64,000 nucleotides of DNA from Parabacteroides chongii (GTDB lineage Bacteria > Bacteroidota > Bacteroidia > Bacteroidales > Tannerellaceae). This document shows, one piece after another, positions 46,747 to 56,909 of the stretch. Position 1 is the stretch's first letter; the number at the start of each line of letters is the position of its first letter. The notes under the pieces are model-generated. The model was not told the DNA's origin. It saw only the letters and a list, made by a program, of their open reading frames with translations, and searched no databases. Made by a program: the position numbers and the translations under genes. Location of the stretch: positions 5,550,501-5,614,500 of the forward strand of contig NZ_CP120849.1 in the NCBI RefSeq assembly GCF_029581355.1. Reading direction: 5' to 3'.

Positions 46747-49128
46747 TTACTCCGTTTTTATCGACTTCACCGGATTAGCAACCGCCGCTTTCAGCGACTG
46801 GAAACTAACCGTCAGAAGGGCGATCAGCGTGATAAACAAGGCTACTCCGGCAAAAATATCCCAACCGAGCATAATCCGATAGTCATAATCCTTCAGGTAA
46901 TGATTGGCTGCATATAAAGAGATCGGAATACCTACCGCAAAGGATATAAGTAAAAGTACCGTATAGGCTTTACCTAACAAGAACAGAATATCGATTATAG
47001 TAGCACCTAATACCTTACGTACGCCGATCTCTTTGGTTCGCTGCTCGGCAGAGAAAGCACTCAATCCCAACAGTCCCAGACAAGATATAAAAATAGCCAA
47101 AGCCGCAAACAATGCCGACAATTTCTCTATCAGGCGTTCATCACTAAACATACGATCAAAGCGTTCGGTCATAAAGGTCGGCTCAAACGCATGATACGGT
47201 GTAAAGGAACGTAATACAGTCTGTATCCGTATTATTGCTTCTACTGCATCGACATCCGGTTTCAGGCGGACAAATAAATAATTAGCTCTTTTAGGATTAT
47301 AGAAAAACAAAGCAGGCTCCGGTTCCAATGCATAAAGATTTCCAAATACAAAATCTTTCATGATACCCACAATCTCATTTTTGTTACCTTCCGACTGGCC
47401 GATCTTCCCTCCTACACGCCCTTCCGGTCCCATTAATTTAGCCAAAGCTTCATTGATCAAAACTCCTGTACCGCCTTTACTATCTTTCTTAGAGGGATCG
47501 ATATCAACCCCATCGACCAGTTTTATTCCGGCAGCATCGATCAATCCATCCGATACAAAAGTGAAACAGACTGAAACTTCTTCATCCGGATCTTTCCCAT
47601 TCCAAACCCAGGGATTCGTAGTATAACTTACCTGTAGAAGCGGACTGTCTGCAAATCCGCAACTCTGTACCAAACCGGTATTCTTCAATTCATTCTGCAC
47701 AGCGGAATAAGAATTACATAATTCTTTTGTGGCAGGAAAGCTAATCATATTCTCTTTTTCCATCCCGATATCACGGTTTTGTGCCAATCGTATCTGCAGA
47801 AAGATCACAAAAGTGGTACAGATCAGAATAAATGCCATCGTAAACTGAAAAATAACCAACCCCTGACGTATCCAAGCCGCACTCCCCCCTTTACTCACTT
47901 TCTGCATTTTCAGTGTAGTCAGCGGATTGAAAGAAGATAAATACAAGGCAGGATAGCTACCGGCCAGGAAGGTACAGAACAAACCGATCGCCACCAGGCC
48001 TATCACAATCGTTGGATTGAGAAGACTAAAAGATAGTTGAGTCTCTATAAGTCCATTGAATAAAGGAAGGGTCAGCCAGATCAACCCAATCGAAATGATA
48101 AGAGCTATTGCTGTTATCAAGCCTGACTCTGCCAGAAATTGCCGGATCAGGTATTTACGTTTAGTTCCGAACGTTTTCCGTACCCCAACCTCCAATGCAC
48201 GCTTTTGAGAACGCGCCGTCGAAAGGTTCATGAAATTAATGCAGGCAATCAAAAGGATCAGTACACCGATCAGAAAGAAAAGAGAAACAGTCTTGATATA
48301 ACCGCCTCCGGTTTCCACCCCATTTTTAAACTGACCATACAATAATATTTTATCGAGAGGATAGAAAAACATTTGGATAGATTTATAAGTAGGACCGGCC
48401 TTTTGGGAAGCCAATACATTCATTTTCTTATTCAACAGGTCTATATCCACACCCGGTTTCAATTCTACATAAGTTTTTAACCAGGAAACACCCCATTCGT
48501 CTATATTCAATATTTTTTTCATCGCCTGTGCCTGAACACGAAAAGGTATTACCCATTCAAACTGGAAGGAAGTATTACCGGGCATATCTTCAAATACGCC
48601 CGTCACCTGATAGATAGTACCTTCATTAATCAAGCCTTTCCCTATCGGGTTTTCTTTTCCATAAATCTTCCGCGCCATCGAACGACTGAGAATGATCGAA
48701 TATTGCGATTCAAAAACATAGGATGCATCACCATAAATAAACTTCATACCGATCATATTAAAGAGAGTAGAATCGGCATAAGCTCCTTTTTCTTCAAAAG
48801 AATCCGTTGTATTTTCCGGTACAAAAATAAGTGTCTTGTCATTGTATCTCGTACTGTTTTCCACTTCCGGAAACTCGTCATCCAGTGTTTTCGCCAGCGA
48901 ATTATTTGTTTCAAAAACAGTGACGCAATCTCCCGTAGTTGGATAATAGGTATAAGCTCCGATATACATATTCCGGTAGTTGGGAATAGCCTTATTAAAA
49001 TTCACCTTACTCTCGACCCAAAGAAAGATAAGCGCTGCCGAAGTAATCCCGATTGCCAGCCCGATGATATTCAAAAAACTATATGTTTTGCTCCGGAAAA
49101 TAATCCGGATAGATCTTCTTATATTCAT
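46747..49128 (-). CDS. ABC transporter permease (FtsX/MacB type, duplicated)
   Basis: The 793-residue protein has eight membrane helices in two FtsX-like halves, with a large periplasmic domain after the first helix and another in the second half (ALEVGVRKTFGTKRKYLIRQFLAESG, in part, is the conserved helix pair region). It pairs with the ATPase gene 13 bases upstream. MacB/LolCDE-type transporters move lipoproteins, peptides or drugs across the periplasm; the substrate is unknown. Confidence 0.9.
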   Translation of the reverse strand: MNIRRSIRIIFRSKTYSFLNIIGLAIGITSAALIFLWVESKVNFNKAIPNYRNMYIGAYTYYPTTGDCVTVFETNNSLAKTLDDEFPEVENSTRYNDKTLIFVPENTTDSFEEKGAYADSTLFNMIGMKFIYGDASYVFESQYSIILSRSMARKIYGKENPIGKGLINEGTIYQVTGVFEDMPGNTSFQFEWVIPFRVQAQAMKKILNIDEWGVSWLKTYVELKPGVDIDLLNKKMNVLASQKAGPTYKSIQMFFYPLDKILLYGQFKNGVETGGGYIKTVSLFFLIGVLILLIACINFMNLSTARSQKRALEVGVRKTFGTKRKYLIRQFLAESGLITAIALIISIGLIWLTLPLFNGLIETQLSFSLLNPTIVIGLVAIGLFCTFLAGSYPALYLSSFNPLTTLKMQKVSKGGSAAWIRQGLVIFQFTMAFILICTTFVIFLQIRLAQNRDIGMEKENMISFPATKELCNSYSAVQNELKNTGLVQSCGFADSPLLQVSYTTNPWVWNGKDPDEEVSVCFTFVSDGLIDAAGIKLVDGVDIDPSKKDSKGGTGVLINEALAKLMGPEGRVGGKIGQSEGNKNEIVGIMKDFVFGNLYALEPEPALFFYNPKRANYLFVRLKPDVDAVEAIIRIQTVLRSFTPYHAFEPTFMTERFDRMFSDERLIEKLSALFAALAIFISCLGLLGLSAFSAEQRTKEIGVRKVLGATIIDILFLLGKAYTVLLLISFAVGIPISLYAANHYLKDYDYRIMLGWDIFAGVALFITLIALLTVSFQSLKAAVANPVKSIKTE

Positions 49129-49141
49129 TCGTATTACTTTT

Positions 49142-49840
49142 TTAGTTTGTAGTGTAAGCCAATTCTTTCAGGAAGTTTTCCGTAACCGGTTTTCCATCCA
49201 GCATGTGAACGACACGATGACTGTAACGGGCATCATGTTCGCTGTGCGTCACCATAACGACGGTAGTACCCGCATCGTTGAGAGAAGTCAATAGATCCAT
49301 GATTTCCAGACCATTCTGACTATCCAGATTGCCGGTCGGTTCATCCGCCAGGATCAGTTTCGGGTCATTGACTATGGCGCGGGCAATTGCCACCCGTTGC
49401 TGTTGTCCACCGGAAAGTTGTGACGGGAAATAGTTACGGCGGTGATTAAGCAGAACGCTTTTTAAAGCCTTCTCCACTTTCATTTTCCGCAAAGAAGCCT
49501 TCATTCCGCAATTCTCCAGGGGTAATTCAATATTCTCAAATACGGTAAGTTCTTCGATCAGGTTGAAACTCTGGAAAACAAACCCTATATTCCCCCGTCG
49601 CAAATCGCATCGTTTATTTTCATTCAGGCCGGTCACTTCGACACCATTAAGAAGATAAGAACCCGAAGTCGGATCGTCGAGCAATCCCAGGATATTCAAT
49701 AAAGTGGATTTACCACATCCCGAAGGCCCCATGATAGCAACAAATTCATGTTCCTTTACATGGAGCGACATACTGTCCAGCGCAATTGTCTCTACTTCAT
49801 CCGTCCGGTATACTTTTCTCAAATCATTTATTCTAATCAT
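49142..49840 (-). CDS. ABC transporter ATP-binding protein (MacB/LolD type)
   Basis: The 232-residue ATPase has Walker [10 protein letters not shown] (about 38-46), the signature [14 protein letters not shown] and Walker [15 protein letters not shown]. It is the first gene of a two-gene operon with the permease. A sigma-54-like promoter and palindromic sites lie upstream, facing an NtrC-type regulator gene. Confidence 0.95.
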   Translation of the reverse strand: MIRINDLRKVYRTDEVETIALDSMSLHVKEHEFVAIMGPSGCGKSTLLNILGLLDDPTSGSYLLNGVEVTGLNENKRCDLRRGNIGFVFQSFNLIEELTVFENIELPLENCGMKASLRKMKVEKALKSVLLNHRRNYFPSQLSGGQQQRVAIARAIVNDPKLILADEPTGNLDSQNGLEIMDLLTSLNDAGTTVVMVTHSEHDARYSHRVVHMLDGKPVTENFLKELAYTTN

Positions 49841-49879
49841 AGTATTATAAGTTATTCAGCATATTACCTATATTCGAAA

Positions 49880-49895
49880 ACAAGCAGCGTACCAA
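49880..49895 (-). promoter_or_regulatory. candidate sigma-54 promoter of the ABC transporter operon
   Basis: TTGGTACGCTGCTTGT on the minus strand fits TGGCACG-N4-TTGC with GG at -24 and GT in place of GC at -12. It ends 39 bases before the ATPase start at 49840. Its neighbour encodes a sigma-54-dependent activator. Confidence 0.55.
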
Positions 49896-49947
49896 AACAT
49901 TAACATCCTATCTATTAAAGCATTAGTCTAACACACAAATTTCCAAA

Positions 49948-49985
49948 GTGTCCATTACCGGACACCTTCTGTATGTCTGTGGACA
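49948..49985. promoter_or_regulatory. palindromic upstream activator sites
   Basis: GTGTCC-ATTACC-GGACAC (49948-49965) is a perfect inverted repeat and TGTC-TGTG-GACA (49974-49985) is a second, sharing the TGTC/GACA half-sites. They lie about 53 bases beyond the -24 element of the candidate sigma-54 promoter, where enhancer sites of NtrC-type regulators are found, and just upstream of the regulator's own promoter. Confidence 0.6.
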
Positions 49986-50000
49986 AAAAACAGAAACAAC

Positions 50001-50031
50001 TTTGGGATTCACCTCATTCTTGATATATTTG
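50001..50031 (+). promoter_or_regulatory. promoter of the response regulator operon
   Basis: TTTG (50001-50004), a 19-base spacer and TATATTTG (50024-50031) match the Bacteroidetes housekeeping promoter exactly, 23 bases before the ATG. Confidence 0.8.
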
Positions 50032-50053
50032 CAATCTACTAAAAAGAGTTATT

Positions 50054-51406
50054 ATGAACTTACACCAGGCAAATATACTGATTGTTGATGATGATAAAGA
50101 CGTTCTGACCGCAGTACGTTTCTTGCTGAAGATGGAAGTAAAAACGATATTGACCGAAACGAATCCTGAAAATATCCATAAGCTGATCATGACCAACGAT
50201 ATCGACATTGTCATGTTAGATATGAATTTCAGAAGTTCCATCAACACGGGCAATGAAGGTATTTTCTGGCTGAAGGAAATAAAGAAATGGAAGCCTGCCC
50301 AATCCGTCATCATGATCACCGCCTATGCTGATATCGATCTGGCTATCAAAAGCCTGAAAGAAGGGGCAGCCGACTTTATCGTCAAACCCTGGCATAATGA
50401 AAACCTGATAAATATCCTGAGGGAAACGCTTCACAAGCAGACATCTTCCGATGTCAAAGAAAAAATAAATGAAAAGAAAACAGATGTAAAGATTGTAGGA
50501 GCTTCGGAAAGTATGCAGCAATTGTTTCATAAATTACAAAAGATCGCACCTACCGATGCCAATATACTAATACTGGGAGAAAACGGGACGGGAAAGGATC
50601 TGGTAGCCCGTTATATCTATCAGTTATCCCTGCGCCGGAACTACCCGTATATAAAAGTGGATGTAGGTTCCCTGACAGAAACTCTTTTCGAAAGTGAGCT
50701 TTTCGGACATAAAAAAGGAGCCTTTACAGATGCACGCGAAGACCGAACCGGATTGATCGAGGCAGCCGACAAGGGTACACTCTTTCTGGATGAAATAGGT
50801 AATATCACTTTACAACAACAGGCCAAACTGCTGACCGTATTACAAAACCGGGAGGTAACACGTCTGGGAGCCAATGCACCGACAGCGGTGGATATCCGTC
50901 TGTTATCCGCCACCAATCTACCATTACGGGAACTGGCTAATGAGACACGTTTTCGTAAAGACCTGATCTACCGGATCAATACGGTGGAAATAACGGTGCC
51001 CCCTCTCCGTGAGCGGGGTGAAGATATTATCTTGTTGGCAGAACATTTCCTGGAGATGTATGAGAAAAAGTATTTCAAGCAAAAGTTCCGTTTATCCGAC
51101 TCAGCCAAAAAGAAACTGATGCTGTATCATTACCCGGGAAACGTACGCGAACTGCAATATACCATTGAAAGAGGTGTTATCATGTCAGACAGCAATGTTC
51201 TGAAAGCCGAGGATATCACCTTCTCTCCTATGGAACAGCCGGAAGGGAACAATCAGCCGATACCTACCCACAACCTGGAAGATCTGGAAAGAGCCGCTAT
51301 CGAGCAGGTGATCCAAAAACATAACGGAAACATATCACAGGCGGCCAAAGAACTGGGACTGACCCGGGGAGCTTTATACCGCCGGTTAGAAAAATACGGA
51401 CTATGA
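50054..51406 (+). CDS. NtrC-type sigma-54-dependent response regulator
   Basis: The 450-residue protein has a receiver domain with phosphoacceptor D56 (VMLDMNF), a sigma-54 AAA+ domain with Walker A GENGTGKD and Walker B GTLFLDEIG, and a Fis-type helix-turn-helix (NISQAAKELGLTRGALYRRL). The sigma-54 contact loop reads GAFTDA, a variant of GAFTGA. Together with the kinase it probably activates the divergent ABC transporter genes. Confidence 0.95.
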   Translation: MNLHQANILIVDDDKDVLTAVRFLLKMEVKTILTETNPENIHKLIMTNDIDIVMLDMNFRSSINTGNEGIFWLKEIKKWKPAQSVIMITAYADIDLAIKSLKEGAADFIVKPWHNENLINILRETLHKQTSSDVKEKINEKKTDVKIVGASESMQQLFHKLQKIAPTDANILILGENGTGKDLVARYIYQLSLRRNYPYIKVDVGSLTETLFESELFGHKKGAFTDAREDRTGLIEAADKGTLFLDEIGNITLQQQAKLLTVLQNREVTRLGANAPTAVDIRLLSATNLPLRELANETRFRKDLIYRINTVEITVPPLRERGEDIILLAEHFLEMYEKKYFKQKFRLSDSAKKKLMLYHYPGNVRELQYTIERGVIMSDSNVLKAEDITFSPMEQPEGNNQPIPTHNLEDLERAAIEQVIQKHNGNISQAAKELGLTRGALYRRLEKYGL

Positions 51407-52626
51407 CCATCCTGTTATCCACCTTAATCGTCCTGCTCCTTATATATATAATATATGTACGGAGAAAAACAAACCGGGAAATCGACGAGTTTGCCGAGTC
51501 GATTCTTTACAAAGACTTTTCCAAAAAATATCCGCGCTTCCAAACCATCACGGATGCATTCCTGAACCTGGCACGTGAAAAAGAAGCCCAGCAACATTAT
51601 CTGAAAGAAATGTTGGAACTGGTCGACACCGGCATTCTCGCCTACGATATAGAAACCTATGAAACATTATGGATGAACGACGCTTTTACAACGATGCTCA
51701 ACATTCCTCATATCAAGAATATCAACTGGCTAAAAAAACAGAACGAAGGCTTGTTCAATGAATTGCTCGATATTCCGGTAAACGAAAGTACCCTGCTGAC
51801 TATCCATGCCCGGAAACAAACCATCAAAACAATGACCAATGCTTCCGTCTTTCAAACAGGAGGAAAAACCTATAAGCTGATAGCTTTCCACAACGTAAGC
51901 GCCACAATGGAAGAGGTCGAATCGGGCGCATGGAAAGGATTGCTTAATGTGATGACCCATGAGATAATGAATTCTATCGTACCCGTCTCCTCTCTTTCGG
52001 ATACGCTCAGAAGGAAGATACATGCACTGAAAGAAACTTCTTCCCCACTGTCGGAACCGGATGTGGAAGATATGGAATTTGCGTTGGACACCATTCACCG
52101 GCGGAGTGACGGATTGCTACGTTTTGCCGAGACATATCGTAGTCTAAGCCAGAAGATAGTGCCTGACATGAAATTCTACAACCTCTACGAGCTGTTAAAC
52201 GCTATTCATTCCCTGATGAACCCGTCTTTGCAGCAGAAAGGGATCGGATTCACTCTTAAAACAGATAATCCGGACGTGACAGCCTATATGGACAGGGATC
52301 TGATCGAACAGGTGATAATTAATTTTGTCACCAATGCGACTTATGCCGTAAAAGAAAAGGAGAATCCGGAAATCCATCTTTTTTCCGGCTGTGATAACGA
52401 AGGACATCCTTACATCACCGTTGCAGACAATGGATGCGGTATATCCGATACGATACGTGACAAGATATTTATCCCATTCTTCAGTTCTAAAAAGAACGGT
52501 AACGGCATCGGACTGAGTATTTCGCGGGAAATCGTCAAACTTCATAACGGAAAGCTGCATGTGCAAAGCCAGGAAGGTGCAGGAAGTGCTTTCACCGTTT
52601 TATTCAGCTCCCCAAACAAACATTAG
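51403..52626 (+). CDS. sensor histidine kinase (NtrB/NtrY-like)
   Basis: This 407-residue kinase has one N-terminal membrane helix (about 3-20), a PAS-like region (about 70-165), an H-box with H186 ([15 protein letters not shown]), an N-box ([13 protein letters not shown]) and G-boxes ([17 protein letters not shown]). It has almost no periplasmic part, so it probably senses a cytoplasmic or membrane signal. Its start overlaps the regulator's stop by 4 bases. Confidence 0.93.
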   Translation: MTILLSTLIVLLLIYIIYVRRKTNREIDEFAESILYKDFSKKYPRFQTITDAFLNLAREKEAQQHYLKEMLELVDTGILAYDIETYETLWMNDAFTTMLNIPHIKNINWLKKQNEGLFNELLDIPVNESTLLTIHARKQTIKTMTNASVFQTGGKTYKLIAFHNVSATMEEVESGAWKGLLNVMTHEIMNSIVPVSSLSDTLRRKIHALKETSSPLSEPDVEDMEFALDTIHRRSDGLLRFAETYRSLSQKIVPDMKFYNLYELLNAIHSLMNPSLQQKGIGFTLKTDNPDVTAYMDRDLIEQVIINFVTNATYAVKEKENPEIHLFSGCDNEGHPYITVADNGCGISDTIRDKIFIPFFSSKKNGNGIGLSISREIVKLHNGKLHVQSQEGAGSAFTVLFSSPNKH

Positions 52627-52645
52627 CCTCCTCCCGATGAAACAC

Positions 52646-52682
52646 AAAAAGCGGAACATCCTTTCGGACATTCCGCTTTTCT
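52646..52682 (+). terminator. bidirectional terminator between the kinase and rpmA genes
   Basis: AAAAGCGGAA-CATCC, loop TTTC and GGACA-TTCCGCTTTT form a long stem with A- and T-rich flanks on both sides, placed between convergent genes. Confidence 0.88.
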
Positions 52683-52703
52683 TATTCTTTCGAGTAAAGC
52701 GAA

Positions 52704-52970
52704 TTATGCTTCTGCTACGATTTCCTGAATAGAAACGAAAGATCTGTTTTCTTTACTTCTACGGAAAGTAACAACACCATCTTTCAAAGCGTACAACGTA
52801 TGATCTTTACCGATACCAACGTTTTCACCCGGATGATGAACTGTACCTCTCTGGCGAACTAAAATGTTACCAGCTTTAGCAACTTCACCACCAAAAAGCT
52901 TAACACCTAATCTTTTACTTTGTGATTCACGGCCGTTCTTAGAACTACCCACACCTTTCTTATGTGCCAT
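52704..52970 (-). CDS. rpmA: 50S ribosomal protein L27
   Basis: The 88-residue protein begins [20 protein letters not shown] and has the [19 protein letters not shown] core, as in L27, which reaches the peptidyl transferase centre. It follows rplU after 22 bases in the usual rplU-rpmA order. Confidence 0.97.
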   Translation of the reverse strand: MAHKKGVGSSKNGRESQSKRLGVKLFGGEVAKAGNILVRQRGTVHHPGENVGIGKDHTLYALKDGVVTFRRSKENRSFVSIQEIVAEA

Positions 52971-52992
52971 TTCTTCTTTTCTCCTTTAAACG

Positions 52993-53310
52993 TTAAGCAA
53001 CAATTTCTTTAATACTCACTTCAGTGAACTGCTGACGGTGACCGTTCAGTTTACGATAACCTTTTCTTCTCTTCTTGTGGAAGATCAGCACTTTATCACC
53101 TTTTACCAGCGGAGACAGTACTTCACATACTACCTTTGCGCCTTCTACGGTAGGAACACCTACTTTAACTTCACCATTGTTGTCAACCAACAATACTTTG
53201 TCAAACTCAACAACAGCTCCGCTTTCTGCGTTCTGAATGTGATGAACGAATAATTTCTTTCCTTCTTCAGCTTTGAACTGCTGTCCGTTAATTTCTACGA
53301 TTACGTACAT
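52993..53310 (-). CDS. rplU: 50S ribosomal protein L21
   Basis: The 105-residue protein begins [19 protein letters not shown] and ends with the [17 protein letters not shown] motif of L21, which binds 23S rRNA. First gene of the rplU-rpmA operon. Confidence 0.97.
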   Translation of the reverse strand: MYVIVEINGQQFKAEEGKKLFVHHIQNAESGAVVEFDKVLLVDNNGEVKVGVPTVEGAKVVCEVLSPLVKGDKVLIFHKKRRKGYRKLNGHRQQFTEVSIKEIVA

Positions 53311-53397
53311 CTGTCTTTTTATATTTAAACAGGTTATGTCCCGGGGGTGGATACATATTAAGTATCACTTGTTTACCCTCTGCAGAATTTCAGACCG

Positions 53398-53429
53398 CAA
53401 AATTACTGTTTCCGAATATATTATGCAAG
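53398..53429 (-). promoter_or_regulatory. rplU-rpmA promoter
   Basis: On the minus strand CTTG (53426-53429), a 20-base spacer and TAATTTTG (53398-53405), giving a leader of about 80 bases before rplU. Confidence 0.65.
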
Positions 53430-53514
53430 GATTACTGGTATTTTTTTATTCTTCCCGAAATATTTATTTATCTTTATCACTAAATTCTATTCAACACATC
53501 CAAAATACACTCGT

Positions 53515-54330
53515 ATGAAATACAAAATAACCACTCTGGTAGAAAATTGCGTGTACGGACGCCAACTCCGTGCAGAACATGGCTTGTCGTTATATATAGA
53601 AACTCCTGAACACAAAATACTTTTCGATACAGGAGCATCGGATTTGTTCATCCATAATGCAAATGTACTGAATATTGATTTGAAACAAGTAGACTACCTC
53701 ATCCTTTCGCACGGGCACAGCGACCATACCGGAGGTTTGCAACATTTCATGACACTGAATGAAACAGCAAAAATAGCCTGTAAGAAAGAAATATTATATC
53801 CGAAATTTAAAGAAAACAGGGAAAACGGAATCAGGGAAACAGAACTGCCTGAACGTTCCCGCTTCTTATACATAAATAATACAACAGAGCTGGTTCCCGG
53901 TCTTTTTATTTTTCCACATATAGAAATCGTCGATCCGGAAGACACGCACTTCGACCGTTTCTATACACGAAAAGCCGAAAGTAAAATTCCCGATATCTTT
54001 GAAGATGAACTGGCGATCGCCCTGATAACAAATAATTCTTTTTCCGTCATCAGTGCCTGTTCCCATCGGGGAATCACCAATATGATCCGAACCATACAAA
54101 ACAGATTTCCGGCTTTATCTCCCGATCTGATTCTGGGAGGTTTTCATATTCATAATGCGGAAACTGAAAAATTCAATGTGATCGCTCACTATTTGGCTGC
54201 GAATCCGCCCGAACGAATGGGTACTTGCCATTGTACGGGTGTCGATAAATATGCTCTCTTCCATCAGCAATTCAACGACCGTGTATTCTATAATTATACA
54301 GGAAGTGTTATCGGAATAGAAGAGTTATGA
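53515..54330 (+). CDS. MBL-fold metallo-hydrolase
   Basis: The 271-residue protein has the metal site H66-x-H68-x-D70-H71 (LILSHGHSDHTGG) plus later histidines (SACSHRGI and LGGFHIHNA). It resembles the subgroup named after dihydropterin ribofuranosyl aminobenzene phosphate synthase-like proteins. The substrate in gut Bacteroidales is unknown. It is convergent with maf, with a gap of 4 bases. Confidence 0.88.
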   Translation: MKYKITTLVENCVYGRQLRAEHGLSLYIETPEHKILFDTGASDLFIHNANVLNIDLKQVDYLILSHGHSDHTGGLQHFMTLNETAKIACKKEILYPKFKENRENGIRETELPERSRFLYINNTTELVPGLFIFPHIEIVDPEDTHFDRFYTRKAESKIPDIFEDELAIALITNNSFSVISACSHRGITNMIRTIQNRFPALSPDLILGGFHIHNAETEKFNVIAHYLAANPPERMGTCHCTGVDKYALFHQQFNDRVFYNYTGSVIGIEEL

Positions 54331-54334
54331 CAAC

Positions 54335-54925
54335 TTAGAACTTTTTTAATTCCTGGTACAAACGTTGTACGGGTAAGCCCATTACGTTATAAAACGAACC
54401 GTTGATGGCTTCCACTCCGACGTATCCGATCCATTCCTGTATACCATAACTGCCAGCCTTGTCGAACGGACGATATTTATCTACATAATAGATAATATCA
54501 TCATCTTCCAGCTTCGCAAAGCAGACAGCCGAAGCAACAGAAAAAGAAACACTCTTTTCCCTGGTAGTCAAACAAACGCCTGTCACAACTTCATGCACAT
54601 GGTCAGACAAATAACGTAACATTTCGATCGCCTCTTCACGATTGGCTGGTTTACCCAAAATACGATCGTAAGTGGCAACGATCGTATCAGCCGTGATCAG
54701 CAGTTCGTTATCAGTCATTTTCCCCATATATGCTTCCGCTTTCTTACGGGCAATATGCAAAGGGATCTCTTCAGCCGTCAATGTTTCGGGATACGACTCA
54801 TCGATACCGGGAATGACTTCGACCTCAAAGTTGAGATCCAGCCCGGACAATAATTCTTTTCGGCGGGGTGAGTTTGATCCCAGCACAATACGGTATTTTA
54901 GTAGGTTAGTCAACATATGCCTCAT
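54335..54925 (-). CDS. maf: Maf family nucleotide pyrophosphatase
   Basis: The 196-residue protein has the Maf signature VLGSNSPRRKELLSGL and ITADTIV. Maf proteins hydrolyse non-canonical nucleoside triphosphates to monophosphates. A second in-frame ATG (MLTNLLKYRI) is a possible start. Last gene of a four-gene operon with nitroreductase, DUF2520 and kdsC genes. Confidence 0.93.
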   Translation of the reverse strand: MRHMLTNLLKYRIVLGSNSPRRKELLSGLDLNFEVEVIPGIDESYPETLTAEEIPLHIARKKAEAYMGKMTDNELLITADTIVATYDRILGKPANREEAIEMLRYLSDHVHEVVTGVCLTTREKSVSFSVASAVCFAKLEDDDIIYYVDKYRPFDKAGSYGIQEWIGYVGVEAINGSFYNVMGLPVQRLYQELKKF

Positions 54926-54931
54926 TGTTAT

Positions 54932-55453
54932 TTACCATCCGAAGGCTTCCGAGCTCATCCAATGGCCTTGTGCTTTCATTGTTTGTTCTATCACATCGCG
55001 GGCAACACCTTCACCCCCGTTACGTAAGGAGATATATTTGGCTATCTGTTTGATTTCCGGCGCTGCATCTGCAGGAGCGACAGGCAATCCAACCAGCTTC
55101 ATTACATCATAATCCGGAATATCGTCTCCGGCATACATGACCTCTTCAGGCTTTAACCCGGTCTTTTGCAGAAAATCATGGAAGTCATGTATCTTCACGG
55201 CACTACGCATATAGATATGTTCAATACCCAGGCGGGAAAAACGGATCTGAACAGCCTCTGTATACCCACCGGTGATGATTCCCACCTGATAGCCTTTCTT
55301 TACAGCCAGCTGCAGGGCATAACCGTCTTTAATATTGACGGTACGCATCGGATCACCGTCCGGATGGAGAGGAATCACATCACACGACAACACACCGTCT
55401 ACATCAAACACAAATGCTTTTATCTTCGTCAGGTCATAATTGATACTACTCAT
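54932..55453 (-). CDS. kdsC: KdsC-like HAD phosphatase (KDO 8-phosphate phosphatase)
   Basis: This 173-residue HAD enzyme has the DxD nucleophile motif [12 protein letters not shown] and late motif [17 protein letters not shown], without a cap domain, as in KdsC. It should release phosphate from KDO 8-phosphate for lipid A core synthesis. Its start overlaps the previous gene by 8 bases. Confidence 0.9.
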   Translation of the reverse strand: MSSINYDLTKIKAFVFDVDGVLSCDVIPLHPDGDPMRTVNIKDGYALQLAVKKGYQVGIITGGYTEAVQIRFSRLGIEHIYMRSAVKIHDFHDFLQKTGLKPEEVMYAGDDIPDYDVMKLVGLPVAPADAAPEIKQIAKYISLRNGGEGVARDVIEQTMKAQGHWMSSEAFGW

Positions 55454-56213
55454 TTTGGGCCTCCTTATGTATGCTTTGGCTAAGAAGCTGATAGATCGCT
55501 TTCATATCCGGATCGTCCAGCATAGCCAGATGTTTGTTAATTACATTTTCATCATACCGGATCGCCGGACCGGTTTGAGCAGCTACCGGCGACATGGAAT
55601 GTATCTTTGCTGCCGTCTCGTCGATAAGCGGCAACAGGACTTCTGCCGGGATGGATTCGTTTTCCAGCAATTTATAAGATAACGTATAAATATGATTGGT
55701 AAAATTACAAGCGAACACAGCTGCCAGATGCAGACTCCTACGCTTTTCAGAAGACATGAAACGGACATTCTCTGAAAGGGCACTCGCTATATTCTTCAGA
55801 TAATCCGCATCTTTTTCCGTATTGGCTTCGATGAAAAACGGGATCACCTCAAAATTCACATTCCGCCCCTTACTGAACGTCTGCAAAGGATAAAGCACCC
55901 CGAACCGTCTGGCATATCCTTCAAAAACACTCATAGGCATACTTCCGGCAGTATGAATCCACATTCCGTTATTCGGTTTAACCTTGGAAATCACCTCCTG
56001 CAAAGCCGTATCTTTCAATGAAAAAACATACAGGTCCGCATCAGCCTGCAATGCTGACAGATCGTTGGTCCACGGACAACCCAGTTGTGCAGCCAACTGA
56101 CGGGCGCTCTCTTCCGTATGGCTGTACACCTGTCCTATCTGCATACCGACCCGCTGCATGGCAAGTGACAAACGTGTCGCCAGATTTCCGGCTCCAACAA
56201 AAACTATTTTCAT
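55446..56213 (-). CDS. Rossmann-like protein with DUF2520 domain
   Basis: The 255-residue protein has an N-terminal NADP-binding motif ([19 protein letters not shown]) like ProC and F420-dependent oxidoreductases, and a helical DUF2520 C-terminus. Function is unknown. It overlaps the nitroreductase stop by 4 bases and the kdsC start by 8. Confidence 0.88.
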   Translation of the reverse strand: MKIVFVGAGNLATRLSLAMQRVGMQIGQVYSHTEESARQLAAQLGCPWTNDLSALQADADLYVFSLKDTALQEVISKVKPNNGMWIHTAGSMPMSVFEGYARRFGVLYPLQTFSKGRNVNFEVIPFFIEANTEKDADYLKNIASALSENVRFMSSEKRRSLHLAAVFACNFTNHIYTLSYKLLENESIPAEVLLPLIDETAAKIHSMSPVAAQTGPAIRYDENVINKHLAMLDDPDMKAIYQLLSQSIHKEAQNE

Positions 56214-56764
56214 GCTTCCTTATTTTCTTCCGGCATTTTAAAACTGTCCAGGTGAATCTTTTCCCACTGCAGATGAGCTTCGTCAAACGGCTTACGCTCC
56301 TGGTCCTTATAACCGAAACCGATTATTGAAAGAACCTCCAGCTGATAAGGGATATCAAGCAGATTACGCACATACGTATTGGCATCCGTATCGTCCTCCG
56401 TCTGACGGTTACGTATCTGGCACCAGCAACTTCCCAATCCCAAATCTTCTGCCTGAAGCTGCATATAAATGGAAGCAATAGAGGCATCCTCTACCCAAAC
56501 ATCGCTTTCCATCACATTCGCCAGTACCACAACGGCCAGTGCACACCCTTCAAGGAATGAAGAACCTGCCGCCTTGCACCCCGCCAGCTTCTTTAGCATT
56601 TCCTTATCCTCCACCACGATAAACTGCCATGGATTCTTACGCTTGGAAGCGGGAGCCATCAAGGCTGCTTTTAAAATCATTTCGACTTGTTCAGGTGAAA
56701 GCAACTGGTCGGTAAACTTACGCGTGCTTCTTCTATTCTTGATCAGTGATGCAAAACTCTCCAT
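56210..56764 (-). CDS. nitroreductase family protein
   Basis: The 184-residue FMN enzyme has the family start SFASLIKNRRSTRKFTDQ and LMAPASKRKNPWQFIVVED. Members reduce nitro-compounds, quinones or flavins with NAD(P)H; the substrate is not predictable. First gene of the operon to maf. Confidence 0.92.
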   Translation of the reverse strand: MESFASLIKNRRSTRKFTDQLLSPEQVEMILKAALMAPASKRKNPWQFIVVEDKEMLKKLAGCKAAGSSFLEGCALAVVVLANVMESDVWVEDASIASIYMQLQAEDLGLGSCWCQIRNRQTEDDTDANTYVRNLLDIPYQLEVLSIIGFGYKDQERKPFDEAHLQWEKIHLDSFKMPEENKEA

Positions 56765-56772
56765 TTTTATCT

Positions 56773-56780
56773 TACTTTTG
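56773..56780 (+). promoter_or_regulatory. possible -7 box for the TonB-dependent receptor gene
   Basis: TACTTTTG matches TAnnTTTG, about 130 bases before the ATG at 56910. It lies in the divergent region with the nitroreductase promoter; no -33 element is clear. Confidence 0.35.
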
Positions 56781-56831
56781 TACTGTTAATTAATCATCTT
56801 CATCCTACAGGGAAGATATTTCCGAACAGGA

Positions 56832-56839
56832 CAAAGATA
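56832..56839 (-). promoter_or_regulatory. -7 box of the nitroreductase operon
   Basis: TATCTTTG on the minus strand, 67 bases upstream of the ATG at 56764. The -33 element is weak. Confidence 0.5.
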
Positions 56840-56909
56840 AAGATTTTTTACACGCTGAATATACGCTTCATTCATTTTTCGCGTTAGTAAAGCTATAACA
56901 TTATATATT

